The notes under the pieces are model-generated. The model was not told the DNA's origin. It worked only from the letters and a program-made list of their open reading frames with translations, and searched no databases. Made by a program: the position numbers and the translations under genes. Below are positions 12,531 through 23,589 of a stretch of DNA of 64,000 nucleotides, piece after piece. Source of the DNA: Ricinus communis (Eukaryota > Streptophyta > Magnoliopsida > Malpighiales > Euphorbiaceae); the NCBI RefSeq assembly GCF_019578655.1, contig NC_063257.1:18724001-18788000 (forward strand), written 5' to 3'. The first letter of the stretch is position 1. Every line of letters begins with the position of its first letter.

Positions 12531-13224
12531 GGCAATTCGAGGTGGTGAAGTGGTCTTTGAGAGTGATGAAGAATCCGAACCAAGTGAGGAGGATTACCTA
12601 TACATGCCTGAGTTGGAAGAATGTGATGATGTGCAATTGGGTGAGGTTAGTAATGTACTTATAACTTTTAGAGCTCTTAATTTACAACCTATTGATGATG
12701 ACGCTCAAAGGGAAAACATATTCCATACTACATGTAAAGTACAAAACCACGATGCTAATTGTAGTTTAATCATTGATGGGGGTAGTTGTACTAATGTAGC
12801 CAGTGCTATGATGGTTGATAAACTTAGACTTCCAACTATTAAGCATCCTAAGCCATACACCTTGCAATGGCTTAATGATCAAAGTGGGATTAGAGTTACT
12901 AAGCAAGTACGGATTGCATTTAGTGTAAAGAAGTATAATGATGAGGTATTATGTGATGTTGTTCCCATGCAAGCATGTCATATGTTGCTAGGTAGACCAT
13001 GGTTATATGATAGATCCGTAATTCATAATGGTCGAACCAATGCATATTCTCTTGTAATGGATGGAAAACCGTATGTTTTGGCACCATTAAGTCCTAAAGA
13101 AGTTTGTGAATTACAAAAAGTTGTAAAGGACCGAATGGAAGCATATGAGAAAGAAAAAGAAAGTGTGAGAGTGCATATGAAAAGAAAAGGTGCACAAGCA
13201 AAAGGGGAGTTGTGTGGAAAATAA
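12531..13224 (+). pseudogene. aspartic protease region of the CRM-type element
   Basis: This follows the zinc knuckle in the same frame (open from 12313 to the TAA at 13222). The catalytic motif is IDGGSCTNVAS with Asp at 12775-12777; CRM-like elements use D-G/S-G-S here in place of the retroviral D-S/T-G. A second conserved block, HMLLGRPWLYD, lies near 12975-13010, where the family has its hydrophobic-hydrophobic-G motif. The protease would cleave the gag-pol polyprotein within particles. A lysine- and glutamate-rich linker follows (YEKEKESVRVHMKRKG). The stop at 13222 is removed by one A in the run at 13218-13221, so it may be artefactual. Confidence 0.85.
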
Positions 13225-13335
13225 TGAGGGGGGAGAGCAACGAGTGGTAAAAGGAGAGTTTAGCGAGGGTTTGCACAAGAATGTGAGCAAAAGAACGAGT
13301 AAGGCGCAAGAAAAAGGGGAGGCAAGCGAGAAAAA
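13225..13335 (+). other. charged linker between protease and RT, frame broken
   Basis: About 110 bp of Lys/Glu/Ser-rich coding sequence, readable one frame away from its neighbours. It is bounded by apparent one-base losses, in the A run before 13222 and in the G run near 13337. It connects protease to the RT N-terminus in the polyprotein and has no catalytic motif. Confidence 0.6.
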
Positions 13336-14398
13336 GTGAGTTTCTTAGTTAGAGAGCGAGACATGAGAAAGGCTTTGAGTGAAAATAGGCAAGTACTTGT
13401 ACTTATGTACAAGGAGACTTTATTTAACACTAATAATCTTAACTCTTCTCTTCCTAGTGTGTTTGTAAGTGTTTTGCGGGAATATGACGATGTGTTTCCC
13501 GAGGAGTTACCTAGTGGGTTGCCACCACTAAGGGGGATAGAGCACCAAATTGACTTTGTACGGGGTCATCCATTCCAAATAGACCAGCCTATAGAGTCAA
13601 TCCGGAGGAGACCAAAGAGCTCGCAACGCCAAGTTGAGGAACTACTAAGTAAAGGTTATGTTAGGGAAAGTCTTAGCCCATGTCTTTGTTCTGTTTTGTT
13701 AGTCCCTAAGAAAGATGGGTCTTGGCGTATGTGTATTGATTGTCGTGCAATTAACAAGATCACCATTAAATATCGTCATCCTATTCCTAGGTTAGATGAT
13801 ATGTTAGATGAATTGCATGGAAGTGTTATCTTTACTAAAATTGATTTGAGAAGTGGCTATCACCAAATTAGAATGAATATAGGTGATGAGTGGAAAACAG
13901 CATTCAAAACTAAATTTGGTTTGTATGAGTGGTTGGTCATGCCTTTTGGCTTAACTAACGCACCAAGTACTTTTATGAGACTAATGAACCATGTTTTGCG
14001 TGCGTATATTGGTAAATTTGTGGTAGTATACTTTGATGATATTTTGATTTATAGTAAGAGCTTTAGTGAGCATGTTGAACATGTTCGGATGGTGTTGATG
14101 GTTTTGCGTGAGAATTCTTTATATGCTAACCTTGCTAAGTGTGATTTTGCACAAACAAACTTGTGTTTCTTGGTTTTGTTGTTAGTAAAAATGGAATTCA
14201 GGTCGATGAAGATAAGGTAAAAGCAATTAAGGAGTGGCCAACACCAAAGAATGTTAGTGATGTGAGGAGCTTTCATGGGCTTGCAAGCTTCTATGGGAGG
14301 TTTGTCAAGGACTTGAGTACCCTTGCCGCACCACTTAACGAGCTTGTAAAGAAGAACGTGAAGTTTCATTGGGAGAACAATAAGAAAACGCATTTAAT
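13336..14398 (+). pseudogene. reverse transcriptase region of the CRM-type element
   Basis: The polymerase that copies element RNA into DNA, primed by tRNA-Met. In the frame at 13336-14220: the PR-RT linker (EYDDVFPEELPSGLPP), the template-grip block (VPKKDGSWRMCIDCRAINKIT), [12 protein letters not shown] carrying the first catalytic Asp, the [17 protein letters not shown] block, and the active site YFDD at 14029-14040 inside VVYFDDILIYS. All core catalytic residues are present. One shift near 14155-14165 (a missing base in the run before GTTTCTTGG) moves the connection domain ([17 protein letters not shown]..., [13 protein letters not shown]) to the frame of 14163-14398. A second at about 14391 (a T lost in CATTT) leads into RNase H. 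The RT sequence is the best evidence for the CRM assignment. Confidence 0.93.
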
Positions 14399-14890
14399 AT
14401 GCTAAAGGACAAACTTACTTCATCTCCCATTCTTTCACTTCCCGGTTTTTCCAAAACTTTTGAAATTGATTGTGATGCTTCTGGTGTAGGTATTGGAGCT
14501 GTTTTAATGCAAGATGGGAAGCCAATAGCCTATTTTAGTGAAAAGTTGAATGGAGCTAGCTTGAAATATCCAACTTATGACAAGGAATTGTATGCTCTTG
14601 TGCGTGCACTCAATGTTTGGCGGCATTATTTGCTACCTAAGGAGTTTGTGATTCACACGGATCATGAAGCATTAAAGCACTTGAAGGGACAGAACAAGTT
14701 GAATAAGCGCCATGCTAAATGGAGTGAATTCATTGAAGCATTTCCCTATGTCATTAAGTACAAGCAAGGTAAAGAAAATGTAGTTGCCGATGCACTATCT
14801 AGAAGGTATGCTTTACTTGCTTCTCTAGAAACAAAATTGCTTGGTTTTGAGTATATCAAAAACTTGTATGTTGATGACCACGATTTTGGT
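14399..14890 (+). pseudogene. RNase H region of the CRM-type element
   Basis: This domain removes the RNA strand during reverse transcription. It is open within 14399-15427. Motifs in order: EIDCDASG with the first catalytic Asp, the [12 protein letters not shown] helix with the catalytic Glu, [13 protein letters not shown] with the second Asp, and VVADALSRR with the last Asp. All four metal-binding acidic positions are present. It is fused downstream to integrase as in all Ty3/gypsy elements. Confidence 0.9.
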
Positions 14891-15913
14891 TCTATTTTTC
14901 ATGCTTGTGAACATGGTGCTATTGATAAATTTTACAGACATGATGGATTTTTGTTCAAAGAAAAACGTCTATGCATTCCTATGTGTTCTATGCGTGAATT
15001 GCTTGTGAGAGAATCACATGAAGGTGGTTTGATGGGACACTTTGGTGTTCAAAAGACTTTAGATGTTTTGCATGATGATTTCTATTGGCCTAAAATGAAA
15101 TCTGATGTGAATAGATTATGTGCTAACTATATTGTATGCAAGCAAGCTAAGTCTAAATTACAACCTAATGGGTTATACATGCCTTTGCCCATACCTAATT
15201 CTCCTTGGATTGACATATCTATGGATTTTGTGCTTGGATTACCTAGGTCTAAGCATGGGCATGATAGTATTTTTGTTGTGGTGGATAGGTTTTCAAAGAT
15301 GTCACACTTTATTGCATGTAGGAAAACCGATGATGCACAACATGTTGCTGAATTGTTCTTTAGAGAAATTGTACGTTTACATGGTATGCCTAGAACTATT
15401 GTCAACGATAGGGACACCAAGTTTTGAGCTATTTTGGAAGACCTTATGGGGTAAACTGGGAACTAAATTACTTTTTCTACTACATGTCATCCCCAAACCG
15501 ATGGTCAAACTGAGGTAGTAAATAGAACTTTGTCACAATTACTTAGGACCATGGTTAAACGAAACTTGAGAACATGGGAAAATTGTTTGCCGCATGTTGA
15601 ATTTGCATATAATCATAGTAAGCATTCTTCTACTCAATTTTGCCCATTTGAGATTGTTTATGGCTTTATTCCTTTGAGTCCTTTAGATTTGATTGCTTTA
15701 CCTTTGAGTGAACAAGTGAATTTAGATGGTGCAAAGAAGGCTGAATTTGTGTTGAAGTTGCATGAGCAAGTGCGTGCAAATTTGGAAAGACGCAATGAAC
15801 AAATCACCAAACAACGCAATAAGGGCCGCAAAAGGATGGTATTTGAAGTTGGTGATTGGGTTTGGGTGCACTCAGGAAGGAAAGGTTTCCCAATCAAAGA
15901 AAATCAAAGTTGA
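14891..15913 (+). pseudogene. integrase region of the CRM-type element
   Basis: The integrase inserts element cDNA into the chromosome with 5-bp staggered cuts. The N-terminal zinc domain has both histidines (HEGGLMGH), but the expected final CxxC reads YIVC (15129-15140): the first Cys codon TGT is TAT, and a Cys three residues upstream remains. The core has Asp in SMDFVLGLP and Asp in VNDRD. The frame ends at the TGA 15425-15427, where single T losses shift two adjacent runs; the block with the catalytic Glu (GQTEVVNRT) follows in another frame before 15530. The rest (15530-15913) carries FAYNHSKHSSTQFCPFEIVYG and the start of the C-terminal GDWVWVH block, which breaks at a missing C near 15873. 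Confidence 0.88.
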
Positions 15914-16293
15914 TGCCACGTGGTGATGGTCCATTTGAAGTAATAGAGCGCATCAACGATAATGCATACAAAGTTGACTTACCTGGTGAGTATAATGTTA
16001 GTGCTACTTTTAATGTTGCTGATTTGTCTCCTTTTGATTTTGATGAAGGCGTTGATTCGAGGTCGAATCCTTTCAAAGAGGGGGGGAATGATGCAACCAA
16101 AGATGCATCTAAGTCAACTAGCATGGATCCACTAGCCTATGGAGGACCGATGACACGAGCAAGGAGTAAAAGGTTCAAGCAAGCCTTAAATTCTTACTTG
16201 GAGCATGTTTTGAAGATGGCTAATGATGGTGCTTTTAATGAAGATAACAACGCCTTGAAGATAGTGACATTAATTGCTATTAATGAAGCTTAA
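15856..16293 (+). CDS. integrase C-terminus of the CRM-type element, running into the 3' LTR
   Basis: The final polyprotein frame reads ERFPNQRKSKLMPRGDGPF (the conserved GPF/Y-like module), then AYKVDLPGEYNVSATFNVADL, then crosses the polypurine tract into the 3' LTR at 16089. Its last 68 codons lie inside the LTR and end TAA at 16291-16293. The tail contains GPMTRARSKRFKQALN, a short basic motif. In CRM elements an integrase C-terminal tail coded partly by the 3' LTR has been proposed to steer integration to centromeric chromatin. I see no canonical chromodomain with its three aromatic residues. Only the C-terminal part of a polyprotein is shown; the start at 15856 is simply where the frame opens. 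Confidence 0.8.
   Translation: MGLGALRKERFPNQRKSKLMPRGDGPFEVIERINDNAYKVDLPGEYNVSATFNVADLSPFDFDEGVDSRSNPFKEGGNDATKDASKSTSMDPLAYGGPMTRARSKRFKQALNSYLEHVLKMANDGAFNEDNNALKIVTLIAINEA
16075..16088 (+). other. polypurine tract of the CRM-type element
   Basis: AAAGAGGGGGGGAA sits directly before the TG of the 3' LTR, the expected primer for plus-strand DNA synthesis. It also codes for part of the polyprotein (KEGGN). Confidence 0.85.
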
Positions 16294-16974
16294 ACTTCTG
16301 GTCATGGAACAAGGTCAAGGTCAAAGATCAGGGATCAAAGTCAACAGGCTTTCCTAGGGTTTCTAGAAGCATTGGGTCGCACCTTAAGCATTGGGCCGCA
16401 CATTAGGGTTTCTAGAAGCATTGGAGGTCTCACCTAACCCTAGGGCAGCCACCACTTATGCTTAGAGAAGGAGGCCGCATTAGAAGTCTTTTAGGGTTTG
16501 ATTCTTTATTGCTTATCTCTTAGTCCTTTTTAGGGTTAGAATCATTTCAAAACTCTATAAATAGAGCTATGTATTTCTAAAGGACATAAGATCAATATAC
16601 ATTTCTGAATGAAGTTTTATTTGAGTTGTTAACTCTTATTCCTTAAGGTGTTCCTTATTGAATTTCTTGAGATTAAATTAACTTGTTTGATTTAGTTTCA
16701 CATCTACATGTTTGATCAATCAATTAACTTTTTATTAGTTTCTTGAGTTGTTTGAACATTCTTCATCTATTTATAACTAAAGGGCTTAGTAGTTCTATTG
16801 CTAAGTTTGTTAGTTCCATAATCAATTGCAAACTTTCAAGTTAGATCTTGGGGCGACAAATTCGAACTTATTGGTAAGGGTGCTTCCTCTTAAATAGGGA
16901 GAGCGTTTATCAGTTTGATTTTCTCACCATTACTTATCTTGGTGTTTGAACGTATCCGGTTCGAGTTCGTATCA
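16089..16974 (+). repeat. 3' LTR of the CRM-type element (886 bp)
   Basis: Starts TGATGCAACC and ends TTCGTATCA, like the 5' LTR, and is followed by the target duplication. It is 8 bp shorter because of a 5-bp gap (near 16473) and a 3-bp gap (near 16577). The first 205 bases are translated as the polyprotein tail. Confidence 0.95.
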
Positions 16975-18020
16975 ATAAATATACACCTTTTACGGTGTTG
17001 TTTACTCAGATTCACAAATATACCCGACTTACTAGGTTGTTTCTTATATTGACAAATATACTCCTCTTACTAGGATGTTTTCTCATATTAAAAAGTATAA
17101 TCTTTTATGGGATAGTTGTCTCATATTCACAACATACCCCTCTTACTAGGGTTGTTTCTCATATTCACAAATATTCCCATTTTACAAGGTTATTTTCTCA
17201 TATTAACAAATATACCCCACTTATAGGTTTGTTTTCTTATATTGACAAATGTACTTCTTTTACAGGGTAGTTTTAATATAATCTCAAATATAACCCTCTT
17301 ACGGCGTTGTTTTCTAATATTGACAAATATATCCCTCTTACGAGGTTGTTTTCTCATATGAAGAAATATATCTCGTTTACGCGGTTGTTTTCTCAGACTC
17401 ATAAATATACCCCTCTTACGGGGTTGTTTTCTCATATTCAGAAATACACCTCTTTTACGGCATTTTTTCCTCACACTGAAAAATGTACCACAGTTATAGA
17501 GTTGTTTTCATATATTGACAAATATACGCTTCATACGGGGTTGTTTTCTCATATTAAAAGATATACCCCTCTTATGGGGTTATTAATCACACTAACAAAT
17601 ATATTGCTCTTATGGTGTTGTTTTCTCATATTCATAAATATAGGCCTCTTACGAGGTTGTTTTCTCATATTTAAGAATATATCCCTCTTCCAGGGTTGTT
17701 TTCTTATATTAACAAATACACTCCTTTTATGGGATTGTTTTATCATACTCACAAATAGAACACTCTGACGTGGTTGTTCTCTAATATTGACAAATATACC
17801 ACTCTTACGGGGTTGTTTTCTCGTATTAAAAAATATACTCCCAATACGAGATTGTTTTCTCATATTCTGAAATATACCCCTCTTACGAGGTTGATTTCTC
17901 ATATTCATAAATATATCCCTTTTATGGTGTTGTTTCCTCATACTGAGAAATATGCCCCACTTACGGGGTTGTTTTCTAATATTGACAAATATATCCCTCT
18001 TATGGGGTTTTTTCTCATAT
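16975..18020. repeat. segmental duplicate of 4366-5660 within the array
   Basis: Rare variants appear in the same order as at 4366-5660: TTTACTCAGA, ACTTACTAGGTTGTTTC, CTTACTAGGATG, TATGGGATAGTT, TCTTACTAGGGTTG, TAATCTCAAATATA, ACAGTTATAGAGTTG. The region left of the CRM insertion (9823-10041) continues the match to about 4069-4365. So 4.07-5.66 kb is a paralogue carrying the empty insertion site. Confidence 0.75.
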
Positions 18021-20790
18021 GAAAAAATATACTCCTTTTACACGGTTGTTTTCTCATACTCACAAATATACCCCTCTTACATGATTCTTTTCTTCTTACG
18101 GGGTTGATTTCTCATATTCATAAATATAACCCTTTTATGTTGTTATTTCCTCATACTCAAACATATACCCCACTTAAGGGGTTGTTCTCTAATATTGACA
18201 AATATATACCTCTTACGGGGTTGTTTTTTATATGAAAAAATATATCCCGTTTACGCAGTTTTTTTTGTCATAATCACAAATTTACCCGTCTTATGGTGTT
18301 CTTTTCTCATATTTACAAATATACCCCACTCACGGGGTTGTTTTCTTATATCTATAAATATACACCTACTTGTGGGGTTATTTTTTCTATTAAAAAATAT
18401 ACCCCTATTATGGGATTATTTTCTCATACTAAAAGATATACCCTCTTACGGGTTTATTTTCTCATATTAACAAATATTACCCTATTACGAGGTTATTTTC
18501 TAATATTAACAAATATACCCCTTTTACGAGGTTGTTTTCTCAAATTGAAAAATATACTCCTCTTATGCGGTTATTCTTTCATACTCATACATATACCCCT
18601 CTTACGGGGTTGTATTCTCATATTTACAAATATACCCCTCTTACGGGGTTGATTTCTCACATTCACAATTATACCCCTTTTACGGTGTTATTTCCTCATA
18701 CTCACAAATATACCCCACTTACGGTGGTGTTTTCTAATATTCACAAATATACCACTCTTATGGGGTTGTTTTCTTATATTACAAAATATACCCCTCTTAT
18801 GGAGTTATTTTCTCACAGATAAATAAACCTCATTTACGGGGTTGTTTTCTCATATTCACAAATATACCTCTCTTACGAGGATGTTTTCTTATATTCACAA
18901 ATAAAGACCTCTTACAAGGTTGTTTTATTATATTTACAAATATACTGCTTTTACGGGGTTGTTCTATCATACTCATAAATATACTATTCTTACGAGGTTG
19001 TTTTATCATATTCACTAGTAAATCCCTCTTAGTGTTTTTTCTCGTATTTGCAAATATATCCCTTTTATGGGTTGTTTTCTTATATTAGCAAATATACCCT
19101 TTTAACGGGGTTGCTCTATCCTACTTACAAATATACCATCTTAAACGGTTGTTTTCTAATATTAACAAATATATCCCTCTTATCGGGTTATTTTATATAT
19201 TAAAAAATAGACCCTTGTTACGGGGTTGTTTTCTCGTATTCACAAATATATCCCTTTTATGGGGTTGTTTTCTAATATTAAAAAATATACCAGTTTTGCG
19301 CGGTTGTTTTTTTAGGCTCACAAATATATCCCTCTTATCTGGTTGTTTCTCATGTTCGCAAATACACCGCTTTTATGTTGTGGTTTCCTCATACTCACAA
19401 ATATACCCTACTTACAACGTTATTATTTATATTAATAGATATACCCCTCTTACGGGATTATTTTCTCATATTAAAAAATATACTCCTCTTATGGGGTTAT
19501 TCTCTCAGTAATAAATAGACTCCTATTACGGGGTTGTTTTCTCATATTCACAAATATACCCCTCTTACGAGGTTATTTTCTCATATTCACAAATATATCC
19601 CTCTTATGGGTTTGAGTTCTTATATTGACAAATATATCCCTTTTACGGTGTTGTTCTATCATACTCACAAATATACCCTTGGTACGAGATTATTTTCTAA
19701 CATTGACAAATATACCCCTCTTACGCTATTATTTCTGTAGATGAAAGATATACCGGTTTTATGTGGTTGTTTTATCATACTCACAAATATAGCCCTTTTA
19801 TGGAGTTCTTTTCTCATATTCATAAATATACCCCTGTTACGGGGTTGTTTTGTCATATTGACGAATATACCCCTCTTACTTGGTTGTTTTCTTATATTCA
19901 CAAATATACCCCCCTTACTGGGTTATTTTCTCATACTCAAAAGAATACCCCTCTAACAGGGTTATTTTTTAATATTGACAAATACCACCCTTACCAGGTC
20001 CTTTTCTCATATTAAAAAACATACTCCCATTACGGTGTTATTTTCTCATATTCAGAAATATATCCCTCTTATGGGGTTGTTCTCTCATATGAAGATATAT
20101 GCCCATTTTACGGAGTTGTTTTCTCATCTGAAGAAATATACCCCTGTTACATAATTATTTTCTTAGTCACAAATACACCCCTCTTACGGGGTTATTTTCT
20201 CATATTCACAAATATACCCCTCTTACGGTGTTGTTTTCTCATATTCACAACCCTCTTACGGAGTTGATTTCTCATGTTCATAAATATAACCCTTTTACGG
20301 TGTTGGTTCCTCACACTCATAAATATATCGCATTTACGAGGTTGTTTTCTAATATTGAAAGATATATCCCTCTTACGGGGGTTGTTTTCTCATATTAAAA
20401 AACATAACCCTTTTACGTGGTTGTTGCTAATACTCACAAGTATACCCCTCTTACGGGTTGCTTTCTCATATTAATAAATATACCCTTTTTACAGTATTGC
20501 TTCCTCACACTCATAGATATACCATATTTATGGGGTTATTTTTTTATATTGTGAAATATACCCCTCTTACGGGGTTGTTCTATCATACTCACAAATATAC
20601 CCCTCTTACGGGATTATTTTCTCTAATTCACTAATATACCCTCTTGTAGGATTCTCTTCTCATATTTACAAATATGCCCCTCTTACTAGGTTCTTTTCCT
20701 ATATTTATAAATATACCCCTTTTACGGGGTTGTTCTATCATACTCACAAATACAACCCTCTTACACGGTTGGTTTTTCATATTCATAAAT

Positions 20791-22330
20791 ATGTCCTTTT
20801 TACGGTATTGTTTCATCATACTTACAAATATACTGCACTTGCGGGGTTGTTTCCTAATATTGCCAAATATATACCTCTTACAAGCTTGTTTTCTCATATG
20901 AATAAATATATCCCTTTTACGCGGTTGTTGTCTCATACTCACAAATATACCCCTCTTACCCGGTTGTTTTCTCATATTCAGAAATATTCCCTATTTATGT
21001 CAATAGTTCCTCACACTCACAAGTATAACATACTTACGGAGTTGTTTTCTCATATTAAAAGATATACCCCACTTAGGGGGTTATTTTCTCACACTCAGAA
21101 ATATAACTCTCTTACAGGGTTGTTTTCTCATATTGACAACTATACCACTCTTACAGGGGTTATTTTCTTATATTGACAAATATGTCCCTTTTATGGTATT
21201 GTTTCATCATACTCACAAATATACTGCACTTACGGGGTTGTTTTCTAAAATATATCCCTCTTACAGGCTTTTTTTCTCATATGAATAAATATATCCCTTT
21301 CACGCAATTGTTGTCTCATACTCACAAATATACTCCTCTTACCTGGTTCTTTTCTCATATTCAGAAATATACCCCATATGTTAATATTTCCTCAAACTCA
21401 CAAGTATACCACACTTACGGAGTTGTTTTCTCATATTAAAAGATATACTCCACTTAGGGGGTTATTTTCTCACACAGAAATATAACTCTCTTACGGAATT
21501 GTTTTCTCATATTGATAAATATACTACTCTTACAGCGGTTGTTTTCTCATATTGACAAATATGTCCCTTTTACGGTATTATTGCATCATACTCACAAATA
21601 TACTGCAGTTGCGAGGTTATTTTCTAATATTGCCAAGTATATCCCTCTTAAGGCTTGTTATCTCATATGAATAAATATATCCCTTTTACGCGATTGTTGT
21701 TTCATACTCAGAAATATACCCCTCTTACCCGGTTGTTTTCTCATATTCAGAAATATACCCCATTTATGTCAATATTTCCTCACACTCACAAGTATACCAC
21801 ACATACGGAGTTGTTTTCTCATATTAAAAGATATACCCCACTTAGGGGGTTATTTTCTAACACTTAGAAATATAACTCTCTTACGGGGTTATTTTCTCAT
21901 ATTGACAAATATACCACTCTTACACGGGTTATTTTCTCATATTGACAAATATGTCCCTTTTACGGTATTGTTTCATCATACTCACAAATATACTGCACTT
22001 GCGGGATTGTTTTCTAATATTGCCAAATATATCCCTCTTACAGGCTTATTTTTTCATATGAATAAATATATCCCTTTTACACGATTGTTGTCTCATACTC
22101 ACAAATATACCCCTCTTACCCGGTTTTTTTCTCATATTCAGAAATATACCCCATTTATATCAATATTTCCTCACACTCACAAGTATATCACACTTACGGA
22201 GTTGTTTTCTCATATTAAAAGATATACCCCACTTAGGGGGTTATTTTCTCACACTCAGAAATATAACTCTCTTACGGGGTTGTTTTCTCATATTGACAAA
22301 TATACCACTCTTACGGAATTATCTTTTCAT
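20791..22330. repeat. 10-unit higher-order repeat (about 390 bp), four copies
   Basis: ATGTCCYTTTTACGGTATTG recurs at 20791, 21182, 21561 and 21951, and the rare unit TACTGCACTT (one copy TACTGCAGTT) at 20831, 21222, 21601 and 21991. Spacings are 391, 379 and 390, close to 10 x 39 = 390. Copies 2 to 4 agree nearly base for base, including AAGTATACCACACTTACGGA and CCACTTAGGGGG variants. TACTGCACTT is not seen elsewhere in the window, so this is a local, recent amplification. Confidence 0.88.
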
Positions 22331-23589
22331 ATTCATAAATGTATCCCCTCTTATGGGGTTATATTCTTATATTGACAAATATATACCTATTACGGGGTTG
22401 TTCTATCATACTCACAAATATACCCCTTTTACGGGGTCATTTTCTCTTATTCACAAATATACCCCTATTGTGAGGTTCTTTTCTCCTATTTACAAATATA
22501 CCCCTCTTACACTGTTCTTTTCTTATATCGACAAATATACCCTTTAATCTACGGGGTTGTTCTATCATACTCACAAATATACCCCTTTTATGGGGTTGAT
22601 TTCTAATATTCATAAATATGCTCCTTTTACAGTGTTGTTTCCTCATACTCACAAATATACCTCACTTACGGGGTTGTTCTCTAATATTGACAAATATATT
22701 CGTTTTACGAGATTATTTTCTCATATGAAAAAGTATATCCTTTTACACGGTATTTTTCTCATATTCACAAATGTACCTCTCTTAAGGGATTGTTTTCTCA
22801 TATTTATAAATATGCCCCTTCTATGGTAATATTTCCTCACACTCTCAAATATACCATACTTATGAGATTATTTTCTTATATTGACAAATATACCCCTCTT
22901 ATAGGGTTGTTTTCTTATACTAAAAGATACAACCCTTTTATGGAGTTATTTTCTCAAACTCAGTAATATACCTTTCTTACGGGGTTATTTTCTCTTATAC
23001 ATAAATATAGCCCTCATACGAGATTGTTTTCTCATATTCACAAATTTATCCCTTTTTCAGGGTTGTCTTCTAATATTAAAAAATATGCACCTTTTATGCG
23101 GTTGGTTTCTCACACTCACAAATATATCCCTTTCACGGGGTTGTTTTCTTACATTCACAAATATATCCCTTTTACGACGTGGTTTCCTCATACTCACAAA
23201 TCTATCCCACTTCTAGGGTTGTTATCTTATATAAAAAAATACCCCTTTTACATAATTATTTTTTGATATTAAAATATATATCCGTCTTATGGGCTTATTT
23301 TCTCACACTCAGAAACACACCCGAGTTATGGGGTTGTTTTCTCATATTTAAAAAAATATCCCTCTTACGTAGTTGTTTTCTGATATTGACAAATATGCCC
23401 TGCTTAGGTGTTGTTTACGCAGATGAAAAAATATTCCCCTTTTACACGGTTGTTTTCTCATACTCATAAATATAGCCATACGGGGTTGTTTTCTCATACT
23501 CACAAATATACCCCTCTTACAGGGTTGTTTTCTTATATTCACAAATATACTCGCTCTTTTAGGGTTCTTTTCTTGTATTCAGAAATATA

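Larger units (their letters stand above)
10042..16974 (+). mobile_element. complete LTR retrotransposon, CRM-type chromovirus (Ty3/gypsy), 6933 bp
   Basis: Two LTRs (10042-10935 and 16089-16974) with TG...CA ends flank a primer site, gag, protease, reverse transcriptase, RNase H and integrase in gypsy order, then a polypurine tract. The 5-bp target duplication ATAAA (10037-10041 and 16975-16979) is perfect. The RT block WKTAFKTKFGLYEWLVMPFG, the [20 protein letters not shown] stretch, and an integrase C-terminus running into the 3' LTR are features I associate with the CRM (centromeric retrotransposon) clade of plants. The LTRs differ by four substitutions and two indels (8 bp), so insertion was recent. 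The polyprotein frame is broken at least seven times, nearly always by a one-base loss in a homopolymer; these may be sequencing errors. Confidence 0.93.

Noticed and set aside
11678..16124. Minus-strand open frames over the CRM gag-pol region (such as 14049-14393, 15127-15420, 15894-16124)
   Set aside because: They are antisense shadows of conserved gag, RT and integrase coding sequence and have no motifs of their own.
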